A stretch of DNA of 64,000 bases. Source: Chelonoidis abingdonii. Taxonomy: Eukaryota > Chordata > Testudines > Testudinidae. Position numbers and translations under genes: made by a program. This document shows, piece by piece, positions 1 to 11,231 of this stretch (the stretch's first letter is position 1; the number at the start of each line of letters is the position of its first letter). The notes below the pieces were generated by a model, which worked only from the letters and a program-made list of their open reading frames with translations, ran no database searches and was not told the DNA's origin. The stretch spans positions 70,909,747-70,973,746 of the forward strand of contig NC_133773.1 in the NCBI RefSeq assembly GCF_003597395.2, in the 5' to 3' direction.

Positions 1-804
1 ACACAGCTGATATTTTTGTAAAATGTCAAGTCTACATATTTTTATATCTGATTTTATGAACAATGCAAATACATTACAGCCCTGATCCCAGACAGTTTTT
101 CAATAAAGAACACAAAGACATTAACATATGAACACTAATAATAATTCTAAATATTTTTATTAAATACTGTTAAGTACAGAACATAGTAGGTTTTTGTTTC
201 ACTAGAAAACCTGTCTTTGTCCAGCGGTATGGCTGCTTGATCATATTTATTTCATCTGAGAAGCAGTTAGAAAGAATCAGTGTGAAAAGGTCACTGTGTC
301 AGATGAACAGCTGCAAATTTTAGACCAGTTGTCCTGATAATGGAAAATACTCCAAGTCAATGACAGACAAAAAATGATCTGTCGAGAAAGAATACCCTCA
401 CTGTCTTTAATTCCCAGTAGTTTGCCCATGAGCTAGCCATTTATTGATTTGTCATCTTACCTAATAGCCCTTCGCCTACACCACATGCCTTAACCCTTTT
501 AAGTTTCTATTCCTTTTTACCATTCTATCCCCCTTTTTGCAGATATATTCTTATTTATATTCCTTCTTATTTAAGCACCATAATTTATGTTCTTACTACA
601 GAAAACATTATTCCTCTGTTTAATTACGGTGAGCTAATATTCAAGCGTCATCCCTATTAGTTTAATTTCCTAGGTGTGTTTTTTTTTTATATAAACAAAG
701 AGATATGTTTGTTAATAGGAGTTAGTTGTAATTTAGATAGTTGCAGTTTTCACCTAGGTTTGCAGGTAATAGGCTACACAGGCTAGGTGATAATCAAAAG
801 ACTA
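1..804. other. AT-rich DNA, nothing recognised
   Basis: AT-rich sequence with many stops in all frames. I recognise no exon, repeat family or RNA gene here. Confidence 0.5.
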
Positions 805-960
805 GCTTTTATGTAGCACTTTTCATCAACAAATCTCAAAGAATTTTAGTCATTATTCCTATTTTACAGATGGGAAACTGAAGCAGAGAGAAGTGAAGTG
901 ACTTGCCCCAGTCACAGAACCAGGAACTGTCCCAGTCCATAAGTTGAGGTCATGGTTCCT
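805..960 (-). repeat. MIR-like SINE fragment, reverse orientation
   Basis: The plus strand reads like the reverse complement of the conserved MIR core: a run ending TTTTACAGATGGGAAACTGA, then a purine-rich AGAGAGAAGTGAAGTGACTT segment, then CCAGTCACAGAACCAGGAAC. In MIR this is the part normally read as a GGGCAAGTCACTT...CTCAGTTTCCCCATCTGTAAAATGGGG type string on the other strand. MIR and CORE-SINEs are ancient amniote SINEs found in turtles. The copy is diverged and has no visible tRNA head or target duplication, which fits an old fragment. Confidence 0.7.
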
Positions 961-2729
961 ATGCAACTCATCAGTGCTCCTCCTCATTCCTGTATATTTT
1001 GCGAAAGATAATGGGTATGATTTGAAGTGTTTGCAATGTGTAGTTCCTGCTAATAGGGCCGGTGAGAGAAATCTCAGTCATGGTCTGTGTCCAAAACCAT
1101 TAGACACACAAGCCGAGTGTGGTATTACCTTTTATAAAAGAAAAATATTATAAAAGAATCAGAGATATTACCTCATCCACCCTGGCTGTCTAATATCCTT
1201 GGATCAACACTGCTACCCCACTACTGCATCCAAAAACATTGCCAGTTTAAAGGTATTGTAACAACCATGTAATAAAACATAAGACAGAAAACTGATGCAT
1301 CTCAGCTCCTCCTTCTGCCTCACCATTCCATCAACTTGTAGCCTTCTCCATCAACGGTTCCAGTTTCCCCTCCTCACTAAGAAAAACATTTTTTTCCGCC
1401 TGGAGACTAGGGAACACCTTGGTCAAATAACCCCAAATTCGAATCACTATCAACACCCCGGCTTTTTCCCCCCATGAAGCACACCAAATTTCAAAGTCAG
1501 ATGATTTACTGTATCTTAAAAGAGTTGAGCTTCAAACACAAAGCTGTCCCTCTGCTATAATACCGTTTGTGTTTTTTCTAAAGGATCTGTAGTTATTTCA
1601 TTTTTTCTTTCTATTATTTATATTAAATATTTTTATACCCTTGTGGCTTTTAAGAAATATTTTTCTCTTACTATGCTGGTAAAACAACCTAAAAATAGAG
1701 GAATGATATAAATATTTTGAATTTCATCTCCAGACAGGACAGAGCTTCTTTAAGTTTCTTTACTCACCAGTACCTTGTTGAGCAAGTAAAACTTCCAAGA
1801 GCCAGGCTTACCGCCACAATTTCCTTGGAAAATATTTGCACACACTGCACATTAAGCCAAGTTTTAATGGTTTCCGTGCAAGTTTACCTACATAAAAGTT
1901 TCTTGGTCTTTTGCACTGATTTTCCATAACATACTTCACATGTGGTAAAATTCCATTAAAAGTGTAAGCTAATACGAAAACAAATCCACATATGATTTCA
2001 TACTGAAAGGCTTTCTGTATTACAACAGAAGTCCAATATTTGGTTTAATAATTCTACATTATGAATAAATGCACAGACAATCTAGAAAATATCACACAGC
2101 TTCTATTAACTATCATTTATACTCCTTACAGGAAACCAAGGTGTATTTCTCTGTCTGTTATTTACCATCAACTCCCCAAAATTTGTTAGGCTAGATGTTT
2201 TAAAATATAATTGAGGGGGTGGGGAATAAAATGAAAACCAACAAAACAACAACAGATTTGATCCCAGACAGCTCCTGAGAACTTCAAAGTCTGTAGTTGT
2301 TTAGTTACATTTTCATTAACCAGCCTAACATCCAATCAAGAGTATGTCATTTCCGACAACATCATTTCCCAAGGTCATGTCTTGAAAGTAGTTCTTTGTG
2401 TGTGTGATATTGTTATAGCACATATACTGATTGGCTGACACTTCAATGTCTCTTCTCACTTCCAAATACACCGTGGACCTAATTCTAATACCCTTACTCA
2501 AATCAAGTAGCATCTTACTCCACAAACTGTCCCACTGAATAGAGTTTTAATTGAAAAAAATTAAAACTCAAGAGGACTGCTCTATTAGTCTACATATTAG
2601 GGATTTTTGTTTGATAAAATGTAAGAAAAAGCATTTCTTACAATTAAAATATATTAACTTTAGATAAAAACAGGTAACCTACCTATGACTGTTGCTCTTA
2701 GTGATGTGGTGTAGACATGTATTTTTGGG
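961..2729. other. Non-coding DNA, nothing recognised
   Basis: AT-rich sequence. The frames of 60-70 codons found here show no known domain and no splice context. No repeat family was recognised. Confidence 0.45.
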
Positions 2730-2920
2730 AGTGTGCATGCCCCATGCATGAGAGCCAGAGATTTTTATGTAGCAGTACCCATAGGGACCGTGCTCATGTC
2801 CTGTGGCTGTAACTCATCCCCTGCTGTGTCAGGGCGGCACCACCCTGACCTCCTCAGTTCCTTTGCCCTGAATGTCAGAATTACAGACTCCAGTGCAGAG
2901 AGGATGGAGGGCTGGTCACG

Positions 2921-2990
2921 GAATACACATCTGCATCATATTTTGAAGAAGGTTATTTTTCTTCTTACAGTAGATGCAGCTGTGTATTCT
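2921..2990. repeat. Short inverted repeat in the DIRS tail
   Basis: GAATACACATCTGCA at 2921-2935 is mirrored by a TGCAGCTGTGTATTC-type string at 2975-2989. A second inner pair, GAAGAA near 2945 and TTCTTC near 2960, is nested inside. The arms can form an imperfect hairpin. DIRS elements carry inverted and split terminal repeats, so this is probably part of the terminal structure, though the exact terminus was not proved. Confidence 0.55.
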
Positions 2991-3084
2991 ATGTGGGCGG
3001 CCTACAAGCATTATTCATAAGAGTTGGAGCCTATTTAAAGGGGCACTGCAAGATTGGATTCCCAGTGTTTGCATCTGATCTAGA

Positions 3085-4015
3085 TCAGCCATAATAGCAT
3101 AGTGGTTTGCAAAAGTATGCACCGAAATGGCCACCCTGCAAATGTCCAATATAGGCATGCCATTTAGAAATGCCATTGATGTCACACCTGAGGTCTCACT
3201 GAATGCACTCATACTCCAGAGGAGGTGCAGCCTAGGCTAACTGTATGCTGCCATGATACAGATAGGTCTCCACCTGGAGACTGTCTAAAGAGACTGACTC
3301 TTCATTCAGTCCAATGTGAAAAACAGATGCAGCAAGGAACAGAAAAGTTTAGTTCTGCCCAGCTAAAACTCTAGACATCACCTGACATCCAAAGCATGAA
3401 GATACTTCTCTTCTAGGGTTGAATGTGGCTTAGGGAAGAACAGATATATAATTTGGTTCAAATGAAATTGGGAAATCACCTTAGATAACCTGGGGTATGG
3501 CCCTAGGGTCATTTTGTCCTTCAACAACTGAGAGTAAGGAGGCTCCATCATCAAAGCCTGGAGCTCGCAAACTTTCCTTGCAGATGTTATTGCCACAAAG
3601 CAGGCAGGTTTTGGAAGGGAAAAAGAAGTTATAAGAAGCTGAAACAGAGGTCCCATAAGGGCCACTAAAAAGTATTAAAGATCCCACAAAGGAACAGACA
3701 CTTTAACCTGTAGGTGGAGATGAGCAACTCCTTTCAAGAACCTCATTGCCATGTGGTTTAAAAACACTGGATTTCACATGGATAGGCAGATGAAATGCTA
3801 AAATTAGTACTAGGTGGACTCTCAGTAAATTAAGCACAAGGACACAAGACTGAAGGTATAACAGGTATGCCAAGATGCCTGGACACAAGTCCATGGTGGT
3901 TGCACTCCCTAGGCTAACAACCATACTGAGAATCCCTTCCACTTGGTCAAATAGCTTGCTCTGTGGAGGGCTTCCTACTGTTAAGCAAGACCTGCCTGAC
4001 CACCTCTGAACATCA
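3085..4015 (-). pseudogene. Tyrosine recombinase of DIRS element, broken
   Basis: Minus-strand translation in shifting frames gives blocks typical of the DIRS tyrosine recombinase. These are an N-terminal segment with ILAFHLPIHVKSSVF (about 3810-3760), a central block VAITSARKVCELQAL (about 3600-3555), then SQFHLNQ with FPKPHSTLEEKYLHALDVR (about 3470-3390). The C-terminal block has AFLNGMPILDICRVA followed by VHTFANHYAI (about 3180-3085). In this family the last block holds the active-site tyrosine region, and the Y of NHYAI is the candidate nucleophile. The enzyme would integrate a circular cDNA without making target duplications. Several stops and at least three frame changes make it non-functional. 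Confidence 0.72.
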
Positions 4016-4474
4016 TTCCTCTTCCTCATCTAACCATGCAGCATCCATACTGTGAGATGCAGGGAACTGAGTGCTGGATGCAAAACCTGTCCTTGATGCT
4101 GAGTCAGAAGGTTGGGGTAAAGACGAAGGGATATAGACCGATAGCATGAGGAGGTTGCAGAACCAATGTTGTTTCAGCCATGCTGTAGCAATGAGAAGGA
4201 GCCTGGCATAGTCCAATTTCAGCTTGAAAATGACCTGGAGGATGATCAGAATTGGAGGAAAGGCATACAAGAATGCCAATTCCAAGCTCCGGTGAAAAGC
4301 TTGGGTCAAGGAGCCTGGATTGAGACCTCATCAGGAGCAAAACAGCTAGCATTTCTTACTTTCTCTCAAGGCACACAGGTTGATTGTCAGGATGTCCCAA
4401 ACTGCAGAGATGGACCATAGGATCCTGGCTTTCAGAGACCACTCTGATTCAAGGAAAAATTCCTGCTTAGGTGC

Positions 4475-5160
4475 TCAGCCAAGGTGATTGTAGATCCCAG
4501 ACAAGAGTTCGCCCACATGCCAAATGTCTTCCTCAAGGCAAAACTGCCGGAACCTGGCTGTCTCTGATAAAGCATATTGGAATGGCTCTGCCTGTCTGTT
4601 CACATAATATACTGCAGGGATATTGTCAGTGTGTATGAACTGCTGAGCCCTTGCTGTGCTCTTGAAAGGCCTGACAAACACTGTAGATGGCATGAAGCTC
4701 CATGACATGGATACGTGGAGAAGCTTCCCATTCCGATGCAGACCTTGAACCTTCAGTGACTCCAAAGGTGCTCCCCAACATATTAAGAAGGCATCAATGA
4801 CAATAGTTCTGGTTGATGGAGACCGAGCAAAGGAATGCCCTGGCCAACACTGTCCTGAACAGTCCACCACTATTGGTGGAGGAAGACGGACCAGTCTGTC
4901 CAAGGGAGGAGGATGGAGACGATAGACCAACTTCAGATACATTTGAAGAGAACAAATGCACAGCCTGGCATATTGGGCTACCAGTGTGCATACAGCCATA
5001 TGGCCTAGCAACCTCAGACATATTCAGGCTGAGGGTTAGGACTGCAGCTTCAGACATAAGGGGCAAATGGCCTGGACTCATTAGTTCGGCAGAAATGCTC
5101 TTGAAATCATAGTCTATCAGGACCTCAATGAACTTCATTTTTTGAGTTGGAAACAATGTT
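4475..5160 (-). pseudogene. End of RT and RNase H of DIRS element, broken
   Basis: A 178-codon minus-strand frame (5011-4475) contains the DIRS-type RNase H. There is a DAFLICWGAPLESLKVQGL block (near residues 92-112) and an HTDNIPAVYYVNRQ block (near residues 147-160), matching the TDN..AVYYINRQ pattern of that domain. An overlapping frame (5156-4794) begins PTQKMKFIEVLIDYDF, the segment that joins the RT thumb to RNase H. Upstream RT motifs, including the catalytic Asp-Asp box, were not found. The sequence downstream (4352-4013) still resembles the linker between RNase H and the recombinase. Confidence 0.74.
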
Positions 5161-5427
5161 GATTACCAGATATTTAGGATGAGATCCAGATGAGAACTGG
5201 ACATGACAGAAGATGTGCTCTTTGGAGCGGGGGCATCTGTTTAAACTGAGAACCTGAGGACCTCCTCCTTTGGAATCTATTGCTCTTTCTGGAGAAGTTC
5301 TGCTGCTGCACAGGAAGGGAGGATGGTCTGAAAGATGCTGCAAGTGGAATTATTGTTGCAGCTACTAACCGCTATAGTGGAGTCTCCCTGTGACCTGGGA
5401 CTGCGTGCCTAAGCAGCTCAGAATTCT

Positions 5428-6420
5428 TTAAATGAATGAAGTTTTATCTGTCTTTTCTGAAAACAAAATCCCACCATCAAATGATACATCCTCAATGGTC
5501 TGCTGCACACTGAGTGCAATGGCTGAGTTCTGTAGCCATAAGGCCCTCCTCGTGGGTAGAGCCAACACCGAAATCCTGGCTGAGTCATCAATCACATCCA
5601 GGGCTTCCCACAATGAAGTTTTGGCCACCAAACAGCCCTCCAAAATGAAGTTTAGCTCTTTCCTAGACATTTCTGGTAACTTGCCCATAAACTCACACCT
5701 GGCTGCCCAACTAACAGTCATATTTGGAGAGCAATGCCTGATGGTTCACGATGAGCATCTGCAGAGAGGTGGATATATAAATCTCCCCACCATCAAGTCC
5801 CTCCTTTTGGACTCTCCATCTTTCAATGAAGCAGTCAATTGGACTAGGGATGGACCCTGCCCCAGAACTATTTGACCTGGACAGGATAACTCTGGAGGCC
5901 CCAAGAGTGGAAGCTCATCCAACACCTCAACATGCAGCGGAACCTTCCCTGCTGAGTCCCATCATTTACTGCAGTCACCACCAGGAAGTTAGAGGTTGGG
6001 TGAGAACAGAAACCGTCAAATCCTGCATGGGAACAAAGTATTGATTCTCTGAATGCTTTTCTGTAAGGGGCAACAATGCTGGGGTAGTCCAGAGGGCCTT
6101 CTCAGGATCCCAGAAAGCCACATTTATTACAAGGGCTACTCTCCCTAAAGATGACAGTTGGAGACTTTACATCAGCTTATGTGCATTCCGCCTGGATACT
6201 CAAGGTAATGGCCATATACCTCAGGAGGGCCTGATATGCCTTAAAGTCCTTGGGCACCAAGACAGGGGAAGCTTCCAGCATGGTAGAATCATTTGGGGTG
6301 GATGAAAAGGCAGTTTGCTGTACTAACCATGGATCCTGTTCCGACCAGATCCTGTGGTACAAGAAGAGCCCCATAGGACCAGAGGGAACAGATTCAGCAG
6401 TCATGGGAGCCGCCATAGGG
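5428..6420 (-). pseudogene. Gag-like region of DIRS element, broken
   Basis: Two minus-strand blocks resemble the gag-like protein of amniote DIRS elements. The upstream block (6416-6177) has EASPVLVPKDFKAYQALLRYMA. The downstream block (5721-5428) has ALDVIDDSARISVLALPTRRALWLQ, followed by QQTIEDVSFDGGILFSEKTDKT. The protein is thought to package element RNA. The segment between the blocks has lost its frame. The call rests on motif resemblance and on the position just upstream of RT/RNase H. Confidence 0.62.
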
Positions 6421-6720
6421 ACCAGTGACCTTGCTCTGAAGCAAGTTGAAGAGCAGAACTTCAGGGACCAAGAAGCATCCCAAGGATTTCAAGGAGGCCA
6501 CTGAGCATACGAATAATACATTGGTGGCCAGAAGATCCTGGACCAAGAGCCTTAAACTCTGGGACAGATGGGTACCAATAGTGGTCCACGGGTGATCTCT
6601 GGTGCCTATCCAGTGAGGAGGAAGAGGGATGACCCCAACTTGTATCCTGAAGAACCCTGGAGGTTCTGCAGTGACAATGGAGCAGCCAGCCCCAGTGAGG
6701 GGTGTGGGAAAAAAGGAAAA

Positions 6721-8869
6721 AAAAAGAAAAACTACAATCAGTCAGTCAGGCTCATCTGAAGCCCAATATGGAAGCAGCATTGGTGCCAAAGAGTAGGAGT
6801 GAATCTGCATTGAATCCTGGTGTTTGTCCTCACTAAAGATGGAAAGCACAACTTCAGCCTTTAACATTTTTTCTTGTACTTCTGCAGCCCAGTTTCTGTT
6901 TTGTTGTTTGTCCTCTCTCTCCCCCACACCCAAATCACGGTAGACAATATAAACAGGTGACTGCAACCACCTATCAAAACTGACTTACAGTTCATTTTCC
7001 CAATTCAATTTCATGCAGCCATCACATGGAATCACAAGAGTATTTAAAACATTTTATCTTTTTGAATCTTCATACTTAGTTATTTCTTGTACAGGTGTAA
7101 TAAAATCGCACATGCTCATAATGCAGATTACAAACTTCGGAGGAAAGTGTCAAAATGGTTGGTATTCACTACATCCAACATTTGGGCAAAGCTGCAGTAG
7201 ACCACTACTGTAAAAAAACTTCGTAAATAAAATGTTACAAAACAGTACACCACATTCAATACTGTATGCATGTGTACCAAATACCATAAAGGTACTTGAG
7301 GTTCAACATTCAAATTTTTGAAACCAAAAATATAGTTTTCTAATAGATCCCATGTAAGATTTCCGAACTGAACCTATGTCTAATTACAAATACACACAAG
7401 TAACAATGAAAATTCTTCACTGTAGCCAAGGATATTTCTCTTAAATATTTTTCCCTTCTGCATCTTGGTCACAGTCCAACAAAGAACTTATTTAACTAAG
7501 CACAAAATCAATGGGATTGCTTGCAGCTGAACTACTTGCATGCCTGAAGCACATGTTTTAAGTACTTTGCTTGATAAAGGCTATAGATGACTTGCATTCC
7601 TACAAAGAACTAAGTAGAACAGTTCTACCAAAATCCAGGATTTATTTTTAAATTTCTTGTAAACACAAAGTATAATAGTTAAAGTTTGATATGTCATCTG
7701 GAATACTTTAAATGTTCCAGCTGGTGACATATTGGATATTAGACTCCAAGTCCATCAGTACTAATGTTACGTCTGCTCTGGATGAATGTTAAAGATTCCA
7801 TGACTTTTCCCTAGTAGTAGTACAACTTGGGCATTTTAAGACAAATATTCTTGTCTTCCCACTTGTGCGTGGCACACAGTAATTGGCTGCTAGGCTTTTC
7901 TCTAGAGCTGGCCACATTTCAGTGATGACATATAATAATATGAATAATTTAAGTGCTATGCGTCAATTCAAGATGCTATATACTTCACATTGTATCTGAA
8001 CAAAATTACAAATTGTTCTAAAATTGCTGCAGCACTTATATAGTACTGATGATCCAAAAAGGAAATGGAATCAGTTATAATATGAAATAGCATTGAAATG
8101 TGCAATAGTTAATATTCTGCTTTTGCCTCAAATGAAAAGATGTGACTAGTCTCAAATCGAAAAACTATATAATAGTAATGACAAAACTATTAAACACCCC
8201 GTTTGTCTCTATACATAGGCAAACTAGAAAAGTAAACCCATTGTTGCAGATATTTTAACTACTGGGATACTGAGAAGATGAATCCTTTAATATTTTTCTT
8301 TCATTTTGCTCTTCTACACAATCAGATAGGGTTATTGGTGACTCTCTCGTTACATGGCTAGTTTGAATACTGTCTTTTGAAGGACAAGGATCTACATCAC
8401 TTTGCTAAAACTTAAAATGAACTTTTAATTGGGTTTAGAAGTAAGATGACCAACACCCTTATTCAACTTCCAGAATGATTTTGGTGTGAGGTTGTGTTTG
8501 TGTTTCGGGGGGGGGGGGTGTTTTGTTTAAGAAAGAATACAGGAATTTAAAGTTGTACTATTTTTCATCACTTTCATGTCAGCCAATATCTGTATTGTAA
8601 GTGAGACTATGTCCATTTTGAGAAATGCTCATTTCTCAGTCTTTTGTGCCTTAACACTGGTCTAAAAAGTGTCATGCACACTTATGCTACTCTAGGACTA
8701 TAAACAGTTCTTTACTTTACTTCTATGTCCTTTACATTAATTTGGACATTTGCTGGAATCTATTTATTTGTTGTTTAGGGGGAAATCTGACCTAAGATCT
8801 CCTCTGAATGTTCTTCTTTCCAATCAAGATTAAAACTAATCTTTATGAAAAACATGATCAACGTTTCAC
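6721..8869. other. Non-coding DNA, nothing recognised
   Basis: AT-rich sequence starting with an A-rich stretch. It contains a 12-G run at 8507-8518. No gene or repeat family was recognised. Confidence 0.45.
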
Positions 8870-9065
8870 AGTTCTGCAACAGACTTCTTGCATGTTTTTG
8901 GGAAGGTCATTTAATCTCTCTGTGCCTCAATTCCCCCATCTGAGAACATCTGCCTTGGCTATTTTGATCAAATTCTTCAGGGCAGACTGTTTTATACTAT
9001 GTGTACACAAGTAGCACAATGAGGCCCAATCTTGGTTGAGGCCATGAGATACTACTGTAGGACAA
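8870..9065 (+). repeat. MIR-like SINE with L2-type tail
   Basis: The segment has the MIR core in forward orientation (GGGAAGGTCATTTAATCTCT, then GTGCCTCAATTCCCCCATCT). Further on comes a tail with TGTACACAAGTAGCACAATG followed by a GGCCCAATCTTGGTTGAGGC string. The same tail type occurs at 42800-42945 and, inverted, at 28401-28540. MIR SINEs are known to share their 3-prime end with L2 LINEs, and the pairing seen here fits that. Confidence 0.65.
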
Positions 9066-9332
9066 AAAAATATAGACACCACTTGGGCATAATATATTCA
9101 TTGTCATAAATATCACAGCAATCTGATTAACAACAAGCTCTCTTCTACTTCTCAGGATGTATGAAAGAATGACTGGTACATACTATCAATGCAGCAATAA
9201 AACATTTTTGTTAAAAAAAAAATGTTTGAGTGCATATAGTTCACAATCCTGCGTATCCATCCTCAAACTTGTTTGGGTGTGCAGTGCTAAGAAGGAGTTT
9301 TCATTTTTAAATGTGACTTTCACCAGATCATC

Positions 9333-9636
9333 CACTAGGTCAGGGGCAGGCAACCTAGGGCACATGAGCTGATTATCAGTGGCACCTCGCACTGTCCAGG
9401 TCCTGGCCACAAGTCTGGGGAGGGTGGGAATGCATTTTAATTTAATTTTAAATGAAGCTTCTTAAACATTTTTAAAACCTTATTTACTTTACATACAACA
9501 ATTTAGTTATATATTATAAACTTATAGAAAGAGACCTTCTAAAGATGTTAAAATGCATTACTGGCATGTGAAACCTTAAATTAGAGTGAATAAATTGACA
9601 CCCCCTTCTGAAAGGTTGCCAACCCCTGCAATAGGT
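9333..9636. mobile_element. Short hAT non-autonomous element with 8-bp target duplication
   Basis: The element proper spans 9341-9628. It begins CAGGGGCAGGCAACCT and ends AGGTTGCCAACCCCTG, an inverted terminal repeat. The flanks are CACTAGGT (9333-9340) and CAATAGGT (9629-9636), which match at 7 of 8 bases as expected for a hAT target duplication. The inner sequence shares a TTAAA(T/G)AAGCTTCTTAAA block with the copies at 16566-18341 and 49815-50087. It encodes no transposase, so any movement depended on an enzyme made elsewhere. Confidence 0.85.
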
Positions 9637-11231
9637 CGCTAGCCAGCAGATTTCTTACACTAGTACTCAGTGTGTGCACAGTTGAGGTGAGGTACAGAAA
9701 AAAAGTGTCCCTAAAATTTCCAGATAACTTTATTCCTTAAAATGATCAGATAAATCAAACACGAAGAGACAGAAGATTTAAAGTTAAAAAAAATCCTACT
9801 GAGATGAAATGAGGCAGCTAATACCTCTCATAAAAAGGATAAATCTTGTCCTCTCCTCTATGACTGTCAAAAGCTTTCCCAATAGGAGAACATGTTGTGT
9901 TCCAGTGCATAGGGATTTAGAGAGCTCATGCAGGAAACAAACTTTTATTCCATGAAACCAGCTCCACAGGGGTTCCCTGCATACCCGTAAACAGGGATTT
10001 AGGAGTATGATTAACAGATCCTCTACTTTACAGAGTCACCTCTTAATTCTCCCATTTGTAGTTGGAGCATAAATAGTGTGTAGGCTAGAGTAGCAGCTGT
10101 ATAGTGGCCTTAGAGAGAGGAAGGAACGATTTCTTCCCATGATGATCCAGAGGAATTCATCAGTGCAGGGTCTGGTTGCTCAAAATATGTACTATTAAAG
10201 CCAAGATTTATGACTTAAGCAGTTAACCTCATGTGTCTGCTGATCAGTAAGTTCATATTTGGAAGGTCCTGTTTACAACTGCAACAGCTAGAAAAAAAAA
10301 GTGCACATTTAAATTCCACGTAAGAAACTGAAAAATAGCCTCTCTCTCTCTTTCACCAGAGAAAATTTCCTGCTCACCACTGGAGAGTGGACTTCTCAAT
10401 CCTGCAATAAAAAGATGGATCCTAGATGCACTTATACCTAGTCTGCCCCTTTGTGCATACTTAGAAACAAACGTTACTTTGTTTCTTTTAAAAAAGGAGA
10501 TCAAATAATTCATTTTTTTCTAATACCTAAAAAATGAAACTATCATTAGGCATTCAAAGAAGAATTATTTACTTATTTTAAGAGAGACCAATGTCTTAGT
10601 AGATATCATTAGTTATGAATGGGTTATATTTAGAATACAATTCAATATTGAAGTGTGTCAAAAGAAATGTTTTCTGAACTATATGAAACCACTAACTCTT
10701 GAAAAGTGGGGATCACATGCTACAGTGAACTGAATTGGTTCTTATTCTCTTCCATTAGTTTTTCCTTTAGCCCTTTTCTTGCTTCTGCCCATTACTATAG
10801 TTTTACCATGTTTTCCTTCATAGTTGTTATAGGTACTGTTAAGTATTAAAAATACATTTCTTTATAAGATTCAGTGTGCCAGTCACTCTGTTCTTGTATC
10901 AGCAAGATCTTTATAATGGAAGGTTTTCTTCTGACAAGCAATTCTAAACTATGGCACCTGAGGGTCTCTGTTTAATCTCAATAACTTGGACAAAATGAGT
11001 GAGTAAAAAATGCAGGGTGTCAGTTTCAAAAGTATTTCACCTCAGCTCTATGAATCAAGCTGGATTCTTACCTTCTCACTTAACAGCACTAATAATAAAA
11101 ATTCTGCAGGCCAAACTAGACCCTCACTTTCACTTATGCAGACACATTACCTTCAAACTGTATCCCATTTAGTCACAGCTCTACTGCCCCATTGTTTTCA
11201 CTGAGTCTGCACAGGTAAAACTGACTGTAAC
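9637..11231. other. Non-coding DNA, nothing recognised
   Basis: AT-rich sequence without recognised genes or repeats. The small frames here have no known motif. Confidence 0.45.

Larger units (their letters stand above)
2730..6720 (-). mobile_element. DIRS-like retroelement, degraded, minus strand
   Basis: Read on the minus strand, this block shows, in order, a gag-like region (about 6416 down to 5428), the end of a reverse transcriptase running into RNase H (5156-4475), and a tyrosine recombinase (about 4015-3085). It ends with a non-coding tail that includes a short inverted repeat (2921-2990). RT/RNase H followed by a tyrosine recombinase instead of a DDE integrase is the hallmark of DIRS elements, which occur in reptiles. 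The core RT fingers and palm appear deleted: the gag remnant and the last part of RT are only about 270 bp apart. Many stops and frameshifts show the copy is dead. The outer limits are approximate; the left limit follows the tail and the right limit is where an A-rich stretch begins. Confidence 0.75.

Noticed and set aside
944..1153. 69-codon frame beginning with a hydrophobic stretch
   Set aside because: It starts within the MIR-like SINE fragment and shows no domain or splice signals, so the signal-peptide-like start is chance.
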